A model generated the notes under the pieces. It was not told the DNA's origin. It worked only from the letters and a program-made list of their open reading frames with translations, and ran no database searches. Below, in pieces: positions 12,031 through 24,823 of a stretch of 64,000 nucleotides of DNA. A program made the position numbers and the translations under genes. Positions within the stretch are counted from its first letter, which is position 1, and every line of letters begins with the position of its first letter. The stretch spans positions 141,500 through 205,499 of the forward strand of contig NMRA01000608.1 of assembly GCA_002633005.1 (NCBI GenBank). The letters run 5' to 3'. The DNA comes from Phoronis australis. Taxonomy: Eukaryota; Phoronida; Phoronidae.

Positions 12031-15000
12031 TTATCGCTTCTCCATTTTTGGCTTGGGAGGCTTAAACCCTTTGGACTTTTTCTTGCTGCCTGTTTTGAAG
12101 CTTCTCCAACTATCTACTCGACCGGCCCTGCTCTCCTGTAATGAAGAGCAAAAAGATGTGAGAACTGCAACTGGTAGGCACAAAATTATGAAATAAACAC
12201 AAAATCTGAGATACACAAGCTTGATATGCACTGCCCCACAGACAACTTACTTTTGAGGTTACAATGAACCTTTTGAAGTCCACTTGTGTTGCATTGAATG
12301 TCTTTAACTGTGAAATGTTGACCCAACAAAAGTACACAAATGTATATGAATTCCGAATGCTTGCTGAACGAAAATCCAATTATATCTCACAAAGAAGAAC
12401 ATTAACCATTATTGATGTTACTTTAAACAAAATCACAAATCCCTGACTGTTCCCTTACTTGTTTACTATTCACGTAACTATAGAAACTTATGTAAACAGC
12501 CCAGCAAAATGCCCACATCTAGGCTCTGCATACATTGTCATTATTGAAATGACCAAACACCTTGTCCAACTCCCTGTCTAACACAGTCTCAGTCATTCCA
12601 GCTTGTTGATTATGCGGAGTGGACGGGCACTGTTCAACAGATACAAAACACTAGACGGGGAATAGTAACTAAGATGGAAAAATATGGCTCCAAGATAACC
12701 AGGGATCAGCCTTTTTAGATAAGGAAACATCAAAAATATCTACTTTCCTATAAAATCAAAAAAGGAATGTTATTTGCAATCATGTGACCAACGTTTTTTG
12801 ACTTGAGCAATGGTGAATTTCTACAAAAATCCAGTTTATTGATTCATCCATTTATAATTTTAAAATTTTAACACCGACAAAAAATTTCACATACAAAATA
12901 ATATCAGTTTGCACACAACTTTCCAGGAGCTGCAAATTCCAACATTACTTGTGAAGTACAAACCTCAAAATTCTTGTTCCACTCCTTCTGAACTTTCTGC
13001 CTTTCTTCTTCCTCTGCATCTTCCTGGGCTTTACGTTTACTGAAATACAATAATCCTTGATAATACAATAATCCTTGATACGACAAACATTCATACAACA
13101 AACAATTATTCATACCATAATTATTCCGACCACAATCAATTATTTAAACCAAAAGCATTTTTAAGTCTGGTCTGCACGCCACCTGTTGACCGCATCACGC
13201 GACCTAATGAACTTAAGTCTGAAAAGACATCTGCAACGACCGGGACTTGAACCCGGGACCTTTTGCTAACCATGCAGATGCTCCAGTCCACAGAGACATC
13301 GCGTCCACTGGTCTAACACAGAAATCCAATCAGACATAGCATCCCGCCCAGTTCGACCAGTGATCTTGATGGCTCAGTGGAGTAGAGCTTCCACACAGTT
13401 AGCAGAATATCCCAGGTTCAAGTCCCGGTGGGGCAGAAATCTTTTCAGACTTATATTCATTAGGCCACGTGATGTGGCCAATAGGTGGGGTGCAAACCAG
13501 ACTTAAAAACGTTTGTGATCTATATTTCTATGCCGTCAAGATTTACATATTCCTAATTATACAAATATTATTCATACCATAAATAATTATTTGTAACACA
13601 AATATTGTGTCCCCTCAAGTATTACCCCACAACCGAGTAAATACCCAGTACACACAAACACGTCTCATTAAGCACAGTTCACATGCCAAGGCCTAAGCAT
13701 GAATGTTCGTACGATAGAAACCCACACGTGTATAAACTCACTCTCGTTCTTGCTAACTATTAAATGACAAAGCCATGGGCTAATGTGCAGATAGATTGGC
13801 AATATCAGAAGTATCAATCACAAGTTTGGTTAACCTTAACGCTGCATTTTGCCTCGTCTAGCTAGCTTAACTCTAATCAGGGCCTCTATTCTCTAAAAAT
13901 TGGTCTCATAATTTTCCCTGCTGTGATATTATTCCATTTTCATTACCAACAAGAACATTGAAACTATCAACAACTCAAGAAAACACTTCAGAATTAATTA
14001 GGGTTGGCCAACCTTAAAACTGCATGTAGACATTGCTTGTGACTTGAGATGGTAACAGAAATGGAATCCTATCACAGTAATGTGTATTTATGAGAATGAT
14101 TTTGTTACTAAAGTAAAAGGCCTATTAAATTCAGTTTTTGTTTTACAGTCAGAATAACAGAGCTTTAATAAAACTTACACTTTAATTTGAGATCAACCGT
14201 TGGTCTTGTAAGATCACACGGCATATACTCACCGTTCGTGCATTTCTCTAGCTTCATGTTCCTGACGTAATCTCTCAAGATCAGCAAACAACTTGCATGT
14301 TTGGACATAAATAGCATGCTTGAACTGCAAAAATAAACCATGTACAAAGTAACTGTTAAATCTACTCACTAGAGGGAGTTCAACATAATACACCAAGGAC
14401 TGCCACAGTGTGTCACTGTCAGTCTTTAACAACACTTATAGGCCAATAAATGTCATGGCATGCTGCTGGTATGCTGTTGGCACTGTACTTTACAGCTTTT
14501 GGACTACCATTATTGGCCACATACTCAAATTGACACAAAAATAGGCCAATGCGATGTATACGAGGAGGAGGTCAATCAACTTTCCGAACCACCAATTTTT
14601 TCTAATTCCTGTGGCATGCAAAATTACTGATCACATACTCAAACTGGCACAAAAATAGGCCTGGCATACAAATGCCATCTATACCAGCCGTGGCTGTCAA
14701 TCAACTTTATGAACCAGTGATTTTACTTCGCCAAACAGAAATCCCGCTCCCTCATCTAGTCTCCCATCCTGCACGTAATTAAATGAAATGTTCTGTAGGC
14801 TGATTTTGAAAGATGGGTATCACTTCATTTTAGAATGGGTAATTGAGCTAATATCCCATATCTCCATACATCAACAATCATTTTAGAGAAGTGACAAATC
14901 TGCTGTACTGTTCATCCTTGCCTGCAATATCCAACGAAATTTTGCTGTCGATACAAGATCCACTTCAAATCACCTCTTCATTTTTATTTCTCATTTATCA

Positions 15001-18000
15001 AAGAAAAAATTATCATAAAATTTTGGATAGTAATAATGGTAGTAAAGAAAATCAGCAAATAAAGAGTTTAAGTTTCAATAAAGAGTCAAGCTTCCAGTAA
15101 AAAGTCAAACTTGCAATAAACTCGGGTGTCCAACTCACTTTCTCAGGTTCATCCTCTGGTACTGTCACGGGTTTGCCTTCCTTTTTCAGTTGTTTCCTCT
15201 TTTTAGCAATCTATAACAACACACATAAAAGTCCAGTGGCTTCCACAACAAAAATTTAGAATTCAAAAGAAATCACAATATTATACCCATCTCCATTCTA
15301 TGAAGATTTACACATTAAGCTGAGGCCAAACACCACGTAATGTTCTAACAAATATCTAACTACTAAATAAGTTCCAACTCTTCGCATTATTTTCAAAGAA
15401 GGCCATTTGAGCGAAACTCACAATATCCCAACTTATCGCATAACACAAGTCCAATGAAGTAACAGAGAATAGTGACGATCTATAATGTGTCGCAGTGTTG
15501 ACACAATGTTCAACATTTCCACATTTTATTGAGAATCTAGCTTATAGATAACGATTGTTCACAAGGTGATCTCCTCCGGTTACAGGTCAGATTTGAGAAC
15601 TGATTGAGAAAAACACTCAGTAACACGCACCATTTCTTCTGTTTTTGTGCGAGCTTCATCGATAATCTCTTGACATCGTTTGTAGCCTTCTTCATTTTCT
15701 AACGTTTTCCAGGCCTTGCTGACGGCTGGAATAAATCATAAGTATTCTTATGAAATTGAACTCTTAAATATTATCTCAGTCAGAAGAAAAGACAAGTCAC
15801 ACATCTATGGCACAACGGATCCCTTATTTTATGAATAAAATAAAAGACACAAAAGTGAGGCTTTTAACAACAACATCTTTCATGGTTCCGGTTTGACACC
15901 GAATCAATACAAGAAAATAAATAAGGATTTAGCAAATGACGTCATAGTAACAACACTATATACTACATACAGAATCCAGCCATGTTTTAACACAATACAT
16001 CATCAGTTGAAAACACCATATCTCTAAGGTAAACAATACAGAATAATGAAACTCTAGTCAGAATGAAAGTCACAAAATCAAAAGGGAAAAGGAAACATAA
16101 AATTAGCAGGAGTGAAAGCCAGAGCATAAAGTATGTAGTGTTGCAAATAAAACATCGTTTGCTAGTAAGAGCACTTCTCATTTGTTTTCTTATAACATCA
16201 TTCAGTACTTTAACATCGACCCTGATCATGCAAGGTTAAACTTTTCATAAATGGCACAATCTTAAAGAGAAAACTGGAGGACACAAAATGTTATCTTATT
16301 AAGATAATATTAGATACAAACTCCACGTGAGCTTGCAGTCCTTATACATTCACGTATAAGCATTGTACTTACCAACAAAGTTTTTACCACTACAACTTTA
16401 ATAATTCTTAACAATAAGCTTTAATTATTAGCAGATCATAAACACAGAGCTTTGGGGTGGTAGAGGAGGAAGATTCAAACCAAACCTTCAAAAGCTTTCT
16501 GTGCCCTTTCTACGTCATCTGTATTTTTGTCAGGATGGACCAATATAGACATCTGAAAGAGTTGTGAAGAGAAGTCATTTGACGCACAGCTTCAGTCTGA
16601 CAACATTTCAGACCATACAAACATTTAAAGCAGGTATAAACCCACCTACCATCAGAAAACTAACTACTAAAGCACTCGACGCTAAGCTAAACGCCAAGTC
16701 GCCAAACAAAATCAGAGGTCGCCAAAACTAAAAATCTCGGGTGGGCCCCTAAATCAATTCCCAGGGTTCTTATCCGGGCATTGTAAAAGTTTGTCTCAGA
16801 GTAAAGCTACATTCATTCCTGATCAGCTGGCTAAAAACTAAAATCTTAACAGCGGAAAAATACAGCTCTAAAAAAATCTTTCCAACTAACATTGCACTAA
16901 CTTTGATGGCATTGCATCACCCAGCAATAACTTTGATGCTGTACTAGGAAAGCTGAAGTTAATTTTACAACACTTCTCTGATGGGAGATTTCCCCTGAAA
17001 GTCCTGTCTTATTTTATTAGGCCCCCTTGATTATTGACTTCTATGACATAAACAAATTGTCTATGGGAGGCTTGGCATTCGTTATTACGATAATCTCCTT
17101 AACTGCTGCTCAGAATATTCCCAGGTAAACATAGAAAAGATCAAATTGTAAGCGAAGACATGTTTTGTGTTGAACAATTACTTAAAGCTGCATATATCCC
17201 TGTTTAGCTGGCTAAAAACTAAAATCTTAACAGCGGAAAAATACACCTTTAACTTCACAAAACTTCTCTGTTGGGGTATTTCAAACTTCGTAAAACTGGG
17301 CAAGATCTTTATAAAAGTCTCATGATGAAAAAACAAAAAACCAAGAGTTGTATTTTTACATTCAACACCCAAGAAAAAGTTCAGGTTCAATTCACAGTAA
17401 TGGAGTATCTAGTAAAAGAAAGTAAACAAAAAGAGTCCTACTTGTCGGAACTTCTTTTTTATTTCAGATAAAGGTACGTCCCAGTTTACTTGTAAAACCT
17501 GAAATAAAAAATGAAAATATGTCTAGCAAAAATGAAACTACCAAATCATAAGAGACAAAGCAAAAATGTACAAATATTCGAATAAAATGAACATAATTGA
17601 CTGGGTTCTCATGTCGTGAACACATCCACTAAAACAAGAAACTGTAGGAACACCGCATTTATCCACCTTCACTCTTATAAGGCTTCTATTGTGAGTCAGC
17701 ATGCGTGAATAATTGGCTGATAAGCCACCTCTGGAACTACTTTGGGCTGAATGGATGACCAGGCCATAAAATGATAATTAGCCAAGACCAGTTACTATAA
17801 TGCAACAAAGAACAAGTAATAATGTCTTGCATCACCTAGCCTTGGTGGAAAGCTGTATACTGTATTGGCTCAAACAAACGCTTAGAAAAATTCATTTCAC
17901 GGGGAGGGGACGCTTATTGTAGTGAGCCTACGGCAGTTGAAACCCGNNNNNNNNNNNNNNNNNNNNNNNNNNNNNNNNNNNNNNNNNNNNNNNNNNNNNN

Positions 18001-21000
18001 NNNNNNNNNNNNNNNNNNNNNNNNNNNNNNNNNNNNNNNNNNNNNNNNNNNNNNNNNNNNNNNNNNNNNNNNNNNNNNNNNNNNNNNNNNNNNNNNNNNN
18101 NNNNNNNNNNNNNNNNNNNNNNNNNNNNNNNNNNNNNNNNNNNNNNNNNNNNNNNNNNNNNNNNNNNNNNNNNNNNNNNNNNNNNNNNNNNNNNNNNNNN
18201 NNNNNNNNNNNNNNNNNNNNNNNNNNNNNNNNNNNNNNNNNNNNNNNNNNNNNNNNNNNNNNNNNNNNNNNNNNNNNNNNNNNNNNNNNNNNNNNNNNNN
18301 NNNNNNNNNNNNNNNNNNNNNNNNNNNNNNNNNNNNNNNNNNNNNNNNNNNNNNNNNNNNNNNNNNNNNNNNNNNNNNNCTTTAATATCGACCCTGATCA
18401 TGCAAGGTTAAGCTTTTCAAAAACAGCACAATCTTAAAGAGAAAACTGGAGGACACAAAATGTTATCTTATTAAGATAATATTAGATACAAACTCCACGT
18501 GAGCTTGCAGTCCTTATACATTCATGTATAAGCACTGTACTAACCAACAAAGTTTTTACCACAGTGACTACAACTGCAATAATTCTTAGCAATAAGCTTT
18601 AATTATAAGCAGATCATACAACAGAGCTTTGGGGTGGTAGTAAGGAGGAAGATTCAAACCAAACCTTCAAAAGCTTTCTGTGCCCTTTCTACGTCATCTG
18701 TATTTTTGTCAGGATGGACCAATATAGACATCTGAAAGAGTTGTGAAGAGAAGTCATTTGACGCACAGCTTCAGTCTGACAACATTTCTGACCATACAAA
18801 CATTTAAAGCAGGTATAAACCCACCTACCATCAGAAAACTAACTACTACAGCACTCAACGCTAAGCTAAACGCCAAGTCGCTAAACAAAATCAGAGGTCG
18901 CCAAAACTAAAAATCCCGAAACCGGCATGGACGGCTAAAAATCTCTCCGCAAAAGCAGAGCCGTTTTGAATGTTATGCCGCCAAAACCATATCCGTACAC
19001 GCTTAGAAAGGACTCTGTGAGTACTACTGACGAGATGTCTGAAGAAATTAAGGAAATAATCTTGCGAGTGGAGGCTAGTTTAAGTACGAAAATTGACGGT
19101 GTCCTAGAGGCGATTGACAACATTCAAACGCAAATGACTGGGTTGAACGCTAAAGTGGACAATGCACAACGAGAAATTGACAGACTCAGTGAACAAGTCA
19201 AAATGCTGAAAACGCGTGCCCTTGAAGAAGAGACAACAGGAGATACAACTTGCTAATTTATGGCTTGAATGACTCTGACGGGATTAACGAAGACATACAG
19301 TCGAAGGTGAGAGATTTGTTCGGCTCTCTCGGCATAGCCCCAGACTTTGCGCGTACATTTCCTATCGTAAACGTTCATCGAATTCCCCGAAAAGTTAAAC
19401 ACGACGAGTCACCCGATCCAGTGGTGGTCAAATTTATGTCAATTTTTGACAGGGATTGAGTATGGAGAGCAAGTTGGAACAGACAGGTAAGGGATGGAAT
19501 AGTTTTCCGCACAGATTTACCAGCAGTTTTGAAACAGAAACGAGGAAAGCTAGATGCGAGAGCCTACTGCATTCGGAAAGACAAGGGATGGCACACGAGA
19601 ATCCGAGAGTCAAAGTCTGACGTCTGGCTTGAAATTCGCGAAAATAAGGAAGCCCAATGGAACAAACTTGAGTGATGGAATCTAGATAAGTGGATCTCGA
19701 ACAGTGTTTAAAATGATTGTTTTCAGCGTCGTTTTTGCTCTATTTTTTATACTGTTACACAGTTCAAGTTAACTCATGTGTAGTGTATATGGGTTTCTCT
19801 CGGTGCCTGAAGATTATCATCGTTTCATTTATTGTTTTTCGCAGGCCTTGGGCCGAGTCTCCAGATTTTATACATATATGTATGTGATGTAGGCCTATGT
19901 TGGTTTACTTTTCATGCCATACTTGGTGAAACTCCCAGGTCAAGGTGTTTCTCCGCGTGCCTTGTTTATTGAGCATATACACAACGTACATGTGACATTT
20001 CGAATGCTTTGCATTTGCATATCGATAGGCCTGTTGTTTTTCATTCTCTTTTCACTAAGCCGTGTTCTATTACTGTTGCTATAGGTACATGATTACAGGC
20101 TCTGCTTGCAGCGGGCTGATCTGTCTTGACTTCATTTGCATATGAGGAACATTGGTGAATGTTCATGTATAGTTTCTTGTGTGAGTGTGTGCGTGATTGT
20201 TTCAGGGGGAGCTATTCAGATTTTCTCTATGTATATTGATCATGGCTAGCGTACGTTTGTTTTCAATGAACTGCAGGGGCCTTCAAAGTCTTTCCAAACG
20301 CAGGGATGTTTTTAATTTTTTACATAATAAACAATTTTCTATATACTGTTTACAGGACACGCACTTTGTACCAACCGATGAACCTGTTGTAAAAGCAATG
20401 TGGGGTCTTGTTTACGTGTCCAAAGTTTTTGAAAACTGTTGAAAACTGGATAAAAAACCTCTGCGGAATTGATATGAAACTTGATCATTTTGACGTAATT
20501 TTTGGCTCCTTTAATGGACCAAAAATCATAAATCTACTTTCATGTTTAGGCAAGTACCACATACACAAGCAAAGACTTCAGAATGTAGAACCATGTTTTG
20601 CACTTTTTAAACATTTTGTTTTTGATTACTACAAAGTAGAAAAGGTTATGTACTATAACCAGTGCAGGTATCTCGACTTCGTGGAACGATGGACCCCTCT
20701 AGCACCTTTATTTTAATTTATATGTGTATGAATGTGAGCGTGACTGTGCGCGCGAATGTTTATACTGTTTGGCTTTATTGTATTTGCATTATGATAACAA
20801 TAAAAGTTTAAAAACAAAAAAAATCCCGGGTGGGCCCCTAAATCAATTCCCAGGTTTCTTATCCGGGCGTTGTAAAAGTTTGTCTCGGAGTAAAGCTACC
20901 GTCAATCCTGATCAGCTGGCTAAAAACTAAAATCTTAACAGCGGAAAAATACAGCTTTAAAAAAATCTTTCCAACTAACATTGCACTAGCTTTGCTGGCA

Positions 21001-23299
21001 TTGCATCACCCAGCAATAACTTTGATGTCGTACTAGGAAAGCTGAAGTTAATTTTACAACACTTCTCTGTAGGGGGATTTTCCCTGAAAGTCCTGTCTTA
21101 CTTTGTTAGGCCCCCTTGATTATTGACTTCTATGACATAAACTAATTGTCCATGGGTGGCTTGGCATTCGTTATTACGATAATCTCCTTAATTGCTGCTC
21201 ATAATATTTCCAGGTAAACACAGAAAAGATCAAATTGAAAGCAGACATGTTTTGTATTGGACTATTACTTAAAGCTGCATATATCCCTGTTTAGCTGGCT
21301 AAAAACTAAAATCTTAACAGCGGAAAAATACAGCTTTAACTTCTCTATTGGGGTATTTCAAACTTCATAAAACTGGGCAACATCTTTATAAAAGTCTCAT
21401 GATGAAAAAACAAAAAGAAAAAGTTGTATTTTTACATTCAACACCCAAGAAAAAGTTCAGGTTCAATTCACAGTAATGGAGTATCTAGCAAAAGAAAGTA
21501 AACAAAATGAGTCCTACTTGTCGGAACTTCTTTTTTATTTCAGATAAAGGTACGTCCCAGTTTACTTGTAAAACCTGAAATAAAAAATGGAAATATCTCT
21601 AGCAACAATTAACTACCAAATCATAAGAGATAAAACAAAAAAAGTAAAAATATATGAATAAAATGAATATATTTAATTGACTGGGTTTTTGACCAGTATC
21701 CTCTGAACATAAAAAATCCTTTCTAGCTCGTACTTCTATTTTTGAACTAAATGTAATCTGAGAGTAGTAAATAATTGCCAATTCTATTTTTGTTTTCTCC
21801 TCTGCAATTATTAATGTATACGTTTCTTGCAGAGTTATATTGTATTCACATTGTAACTTACGTCAAACGGATTCAAGTTGAAATATGTCGATCCTGGTCG
21901 CAAAAGTCTGTCAATCTGTTGTTTTGATGTTAATACTGCATCGCGCTTTTCAAGTTCTTTCACCTGTGAATAAATTAAAGTGACAGTGTTAACTAACGGG
22001 ATAAAAATGTTGGAATTTTAGGCCACAAATGGTGACACTTTAATTGGCACTTCTTTAAACCCTAGCAACTAGAGGAGGCAGTGTGTCCTAGTGGGTATAT
22101 GTGTCCGCTTCTTTGCTTAAGGTCGTTGGTTCGAGTACTACTGGGGCACACTGTTAACGGTACTCTTGAGCCAGGTCTTAAGCTCCTCAGCCCCGTTTTA
22201 TCTATATATTAATAAAACATAAAATTGGTTCCAGACAATCAGTGCAATTGGCCCCCCAGAGCAGCCTGTGGACGTCTGGTACAATGTGTATCAGACCACC
22301 TGCAATGATTTCTTTTAGACCTTGAAACTGGTATTAAGTTCAGACTATCTGGCTCACAGAGATGCACATTCATGATAGGGCAGTGTTGTCCTAAATGAAA
22401 AAGAATCACATAAAAAATCCAAACAAAGCCAGCACAATTAAGCCAATGGGTATTGCAATTCAGAATTCTTTTAGTCCATTTAGACAATACTGTCACTTAC
22501 AGGGGTGTCGAATTTTGAGAACCAGTTTGAACTTTGATGCCTGTTACTCAGTGGAGAAAACTGGTTCTCAAAATGTGGGACCCCTTAAAGTGACTAATAC
22601 CTACTCAAATGTTAGGAAGCAGATTCATATCTATTGTGGCACACTACACTTGCCATTAGATAATCATTGGTAACTAGACTTTCAAGCCAGGCCTTTCGTG
22701 TTGGTTTGTCTTTGAATTCTGAAGGCATGTCAATATTTCAAACTCCTTAGATCTGCAAGTTTTAACTTCTTATGGTCTAAGTTAGCATTAGTTTCTAAGT
22801 ACCGTAGTTGGGGTAGTTACAGTGACTACAGTGACAAGGCCTACAGGTTGATACTACAGTGAGTGTGGGGTGCTATACTTATGGTATAATACGTGCCTAT
22901 AACTTGGCACTGGTCATATCTGATTAGTACGATGTAGGTGATATAAGCAACTCATAAGGAGCTGTGTAACGATTACAAAACATACTTAATCTTATAGATA
23001 TCAGTGTTCTCGGGATGGTTGCCAGTCGGCACCTCGACAATTGGCATTTCCTTTCTCTTTGACTAAGTTTGACGCTGCTCGCGCGCATCCAATCTACCAC
23101 AGCTGGATCGGCCGACCTCTGCGGCAGAACATAATCAAACGATATTCCTCTAGATATCGAAATAAATACTATTTTATCACCTTCTATAACAAAAACTCAC
23201 CTCACTGTAAAACTCATCAAACATTTCGTCTTTTTTTGACGGGTCATTCGTTGAAGTTTGCTCCTCATCCCTGGAGCTCGGGATCGCTGTGGAAGCCAT
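12031..23299 (-). CDS. DNAJC8: DNAJC8, J-domain splicing-associated co-chaperone, nine exons
   Basis: Minus-strand exons: 23201-23299, 21862-21963, 17442-17498 (or its copy 21518-21574), 16486-16552 (or 18665-18731), 15631-15725, 15139-15210, 14233-14324, 12964-13039 and 12031-12135. All phases match: 765 nt, 254 residues, against 253 in human. The J domain spans residues ~62-125, with RPGSTYFNLNPFD before it and the essential HPD at 92-94 (ILVHPDKN). The family signature KRKQLKKEGKP follows, then a charged helix (DLERLRQEHEAREMHERKRK) and the C-terminal RVDSWRSF block ending PPKPKMEKR. DNAJC8 binds Hsp70 through HPD and is a nuclear, spliceosome-associated protein. The start is fixed by the only ATG in exon 1. 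Exons 1, 3 and 4 each occur twice in the scaffold; which copy belongs to which allele cannot be read from the sequence. Confidence 0.93.
13150..13520. repeat. Two tRNA-like SINE heads back to back between inverted arms
   Basis: In the DNAJC8 intron before exon 8. Left arm TTTTTAAGTCTGGTCTGCAC, right arm GTGCAAACCAGACTTAAAAA; the next inner blocks (AACTTAAGTCTGAAAAGA / TCTTTTCAGACTT) are also inverted. Inside are two tRNA-like modules pointing opposite ways: a minus-strand one with CCCGGGTTCAAGTCCCGG (about 13235-13320) and a plus-strand one with GATGGCTCAGTGG and CCAGGTTCAAGTCCCGG (about 13370-13435). Neither folds as a clean tRNA by eye. Confidence 0.65.
16200..17605 (-). other. DNAJC8 exon 3-4 region, copy 1 (no LINE)
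   Basis: This 1.4-kb piece, with exon 4 (16486-16552) and exon 3 (17442-17498), recurs almost base for base at 18380-21690. Here the sequence reads straight through CTAAAAATCTCGGGTGGGCC near 16730-16745, the empty site of the LINE found in the other copy. The two copies diverge after about 17605. Confidence 0.85.
17947..18379. other. Assembly gap (433 N)
   Basis: Run of N. The sequence to its right resumes inside a segment already present at about 16206, so the gap separates two versions of the DNAJC8 exon 3-4 region. Long open frames reported across it are artefacts of N translation. Confidence 0.98.
18380..21690 (-). other. DNAJC8 exon 3-4 region, copy 2 (with LINE insertion)
   Basis: Second copy of 16206-17605, with exon 4 at 18665-18731 and exon 3 at 21518-21574, both intact in frame and splice sites and coding the same residues as copy 1. 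It differs by small indels and by the 1.9-kb LINE at 18919-20818. Because it is separated from copy 1 by an N gap, it is best read as the other haplotype. A true exon duplication would insert the J-domain core twice. Confidence 0.75.
18919..20818 (+). mobile_element. Internally deleted L1/Tx1-like LINE with target duplication
   Basis: About 1.9 kb between direct repeats AAAAATCCCG (18909-18918 and 20819-20828), with an A-rich 3' end after AATAAAAG. ORF1-like coding at 18966-19256 gives a coiled coil (MSEEIKEIILRVEASLSTKI) and continues in a second frame to 19459. From 20239 an endonuclease-domain start is seen (SVRLFSMNCRGLQSLSKRRD, YCLQDTHFV). It breaks off at about 20430 and jumps to a C-terminal ORF2 tail (SCLGKYHIHKQRLQNVEPCF). 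Most of the endonuclease and all of the reverse transcriptase are missing, so it cannot move by itself. The matching empty site is at 16730-16745. Confidence 0.85.
22075..22165 (+). repeat. tRNA-like SINE head
   Basis: Contains A-box-like CCTAGTGGGTA and B-box GGTTCGAGTAC at tRNA spacing, with partly complementary ends (GTGTGTCC / GGGGCACAC). The D and anticodon arms do not pair well, so a tRNA-derived repeat is more likely than a tRNA gene. It lies in DNAJC8 intron 1. Confidence 0.5.
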
Positions 23300-24823
23300 A
23301 GTGTGCAAAACAATGCCAACACTAACAAGAATCATCGCAAACCTGAAACAAAACTTTATTGAGCTTAAATTTCTTAAAATGGACTTTTATAAGATTTGCA
23401 ATATGCTATTTTGAATGTCCATTGGTCATATATAATTTTTAATGGACAGTCAATCGTATAGTTTTGAAAATACTACAACATCCAAGGATATTTAAGTAGT
23501 ACCAGTCTTGCTGAACCTCATATAAAACTTGGCGCTGTTTGCGAACACATAAGTCAAGTTGGTACACTTTGATGCTTTGAACACAGTTGAAGCGCATTAT
23601 TAGAAGATGAAGATGTAGCTGATGGTAATAATTTACTTCATAGATTATCTAAATGTCACAGCTCAAGGGATATATTTTCGTGAATCTGCAGTGAGTGCAG
23701 GAATTCTAATAATAGAGCCTCTCTCACTCTACTCTACTGTAGTACTGAGCTGAGGTCTAATCTTAGCCTTTAGGGTTTTTGGCTTGTCGGCAGACAGTGC
23801 CACCTTCTCAAAACTCAACTAGCAGTAGGGACAGTGGCCATCTATTCTTGGCATTCACATTGCTCATATTCAGCAGGCATATAGGGTTGTATGCAATTAC
23901 ATCGCCCTGGATGCCGCAGGCATACAGTCGCGATGTACATCCCCATAAAAAGTTACCAATTTCAAAATACAGGAAATAAAATCAAATGAAACATGCATAT
24001 AAGCACATGGAGTTATAATTAACACATTCCATAACTCTGAAGACGATTCAGTCAAGGTAATTTGAACAAATTGATGAAAAACTGTCGCGGTTTGCTCGAG
24101 TTTCTCTTACCAGGTGCCATTTTGAGGAAGTTACGTGAAATCACACATGTTGATGAATAAAAAGTCCAAGGGACACAAACATTACAAATTTCACCTGATA
24201 CCTTCCCATGCAATTTTGCAAGTGTCATGCGCCAGCGTCACGCGCTTCGTTCAATCTCGCGTTAGCCTTTGCCTAACTCACGTGACATACTTTGTGGTTA
24301 TCGCGCATGTGGTGAAAAAGTTATGGTGACCAAAAGAGTGAAGTTGGAATTCTTCGCCAAAGTCACCTTAATTCTTGTAGCTAGCTTCATCGAACATATG
24401 TGTAGAAGTAGAAAGGACCACTGAAGAAAGTTATTGCTTTTGTAAGTTTTAGTTTTAAGTGTGAAATGTATTTTTGACAAGGTGAAAACTCCTAATCGGT
24501 GGCCGGATTTGGCCTACTGCCCGTTTGAAATACATGGGACGAAATTTGTACAGAAAGCATTGGGAAGTATTGTAGCCCCTAATAGGGACGATTGTATGCC
24601 CTTGTGAAAAGTTATTCATTTCAAAATACAGCGAATAATATCGAATGAAACATGGTGTCGTATTTCTACAGGTTCACTATGTAACGGTGCTCGTTGTCAA
24701 ATAAATCGTACAATTGTAGATTTTTTTAGAGGATTATTGCTGTCACCAATAGTTACATCTTTAATAAAACAATTACAATCTTAAAAATTTCTATCGGTAC
24801 TAAGCAAACAATACATAATCACA
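22827..24823. other. DNAJC8 5' region, copy A (no insertion)
   Basis: Covers exon 1 (23201-23299) and about 1.5 kb upstream of the gene. It ends exactly at the single N at 24824, after which the same sequence starts again. The 5' flank also contains a divergent block at 23760-24330 with no recognised gene. Confidence 0.75.

Noticed and set aside
17922-18437. Long open frames across the N gap (also 36084-37212)
   Set aside because: They consist of N translated as unknown residues.
23041-23301. Plus-strand ORF over DNAJC8 exon 1 (and its copy at 25023-25313)
   Set aside because: Antisense shadow of the exon; starts without context and has no similarity.
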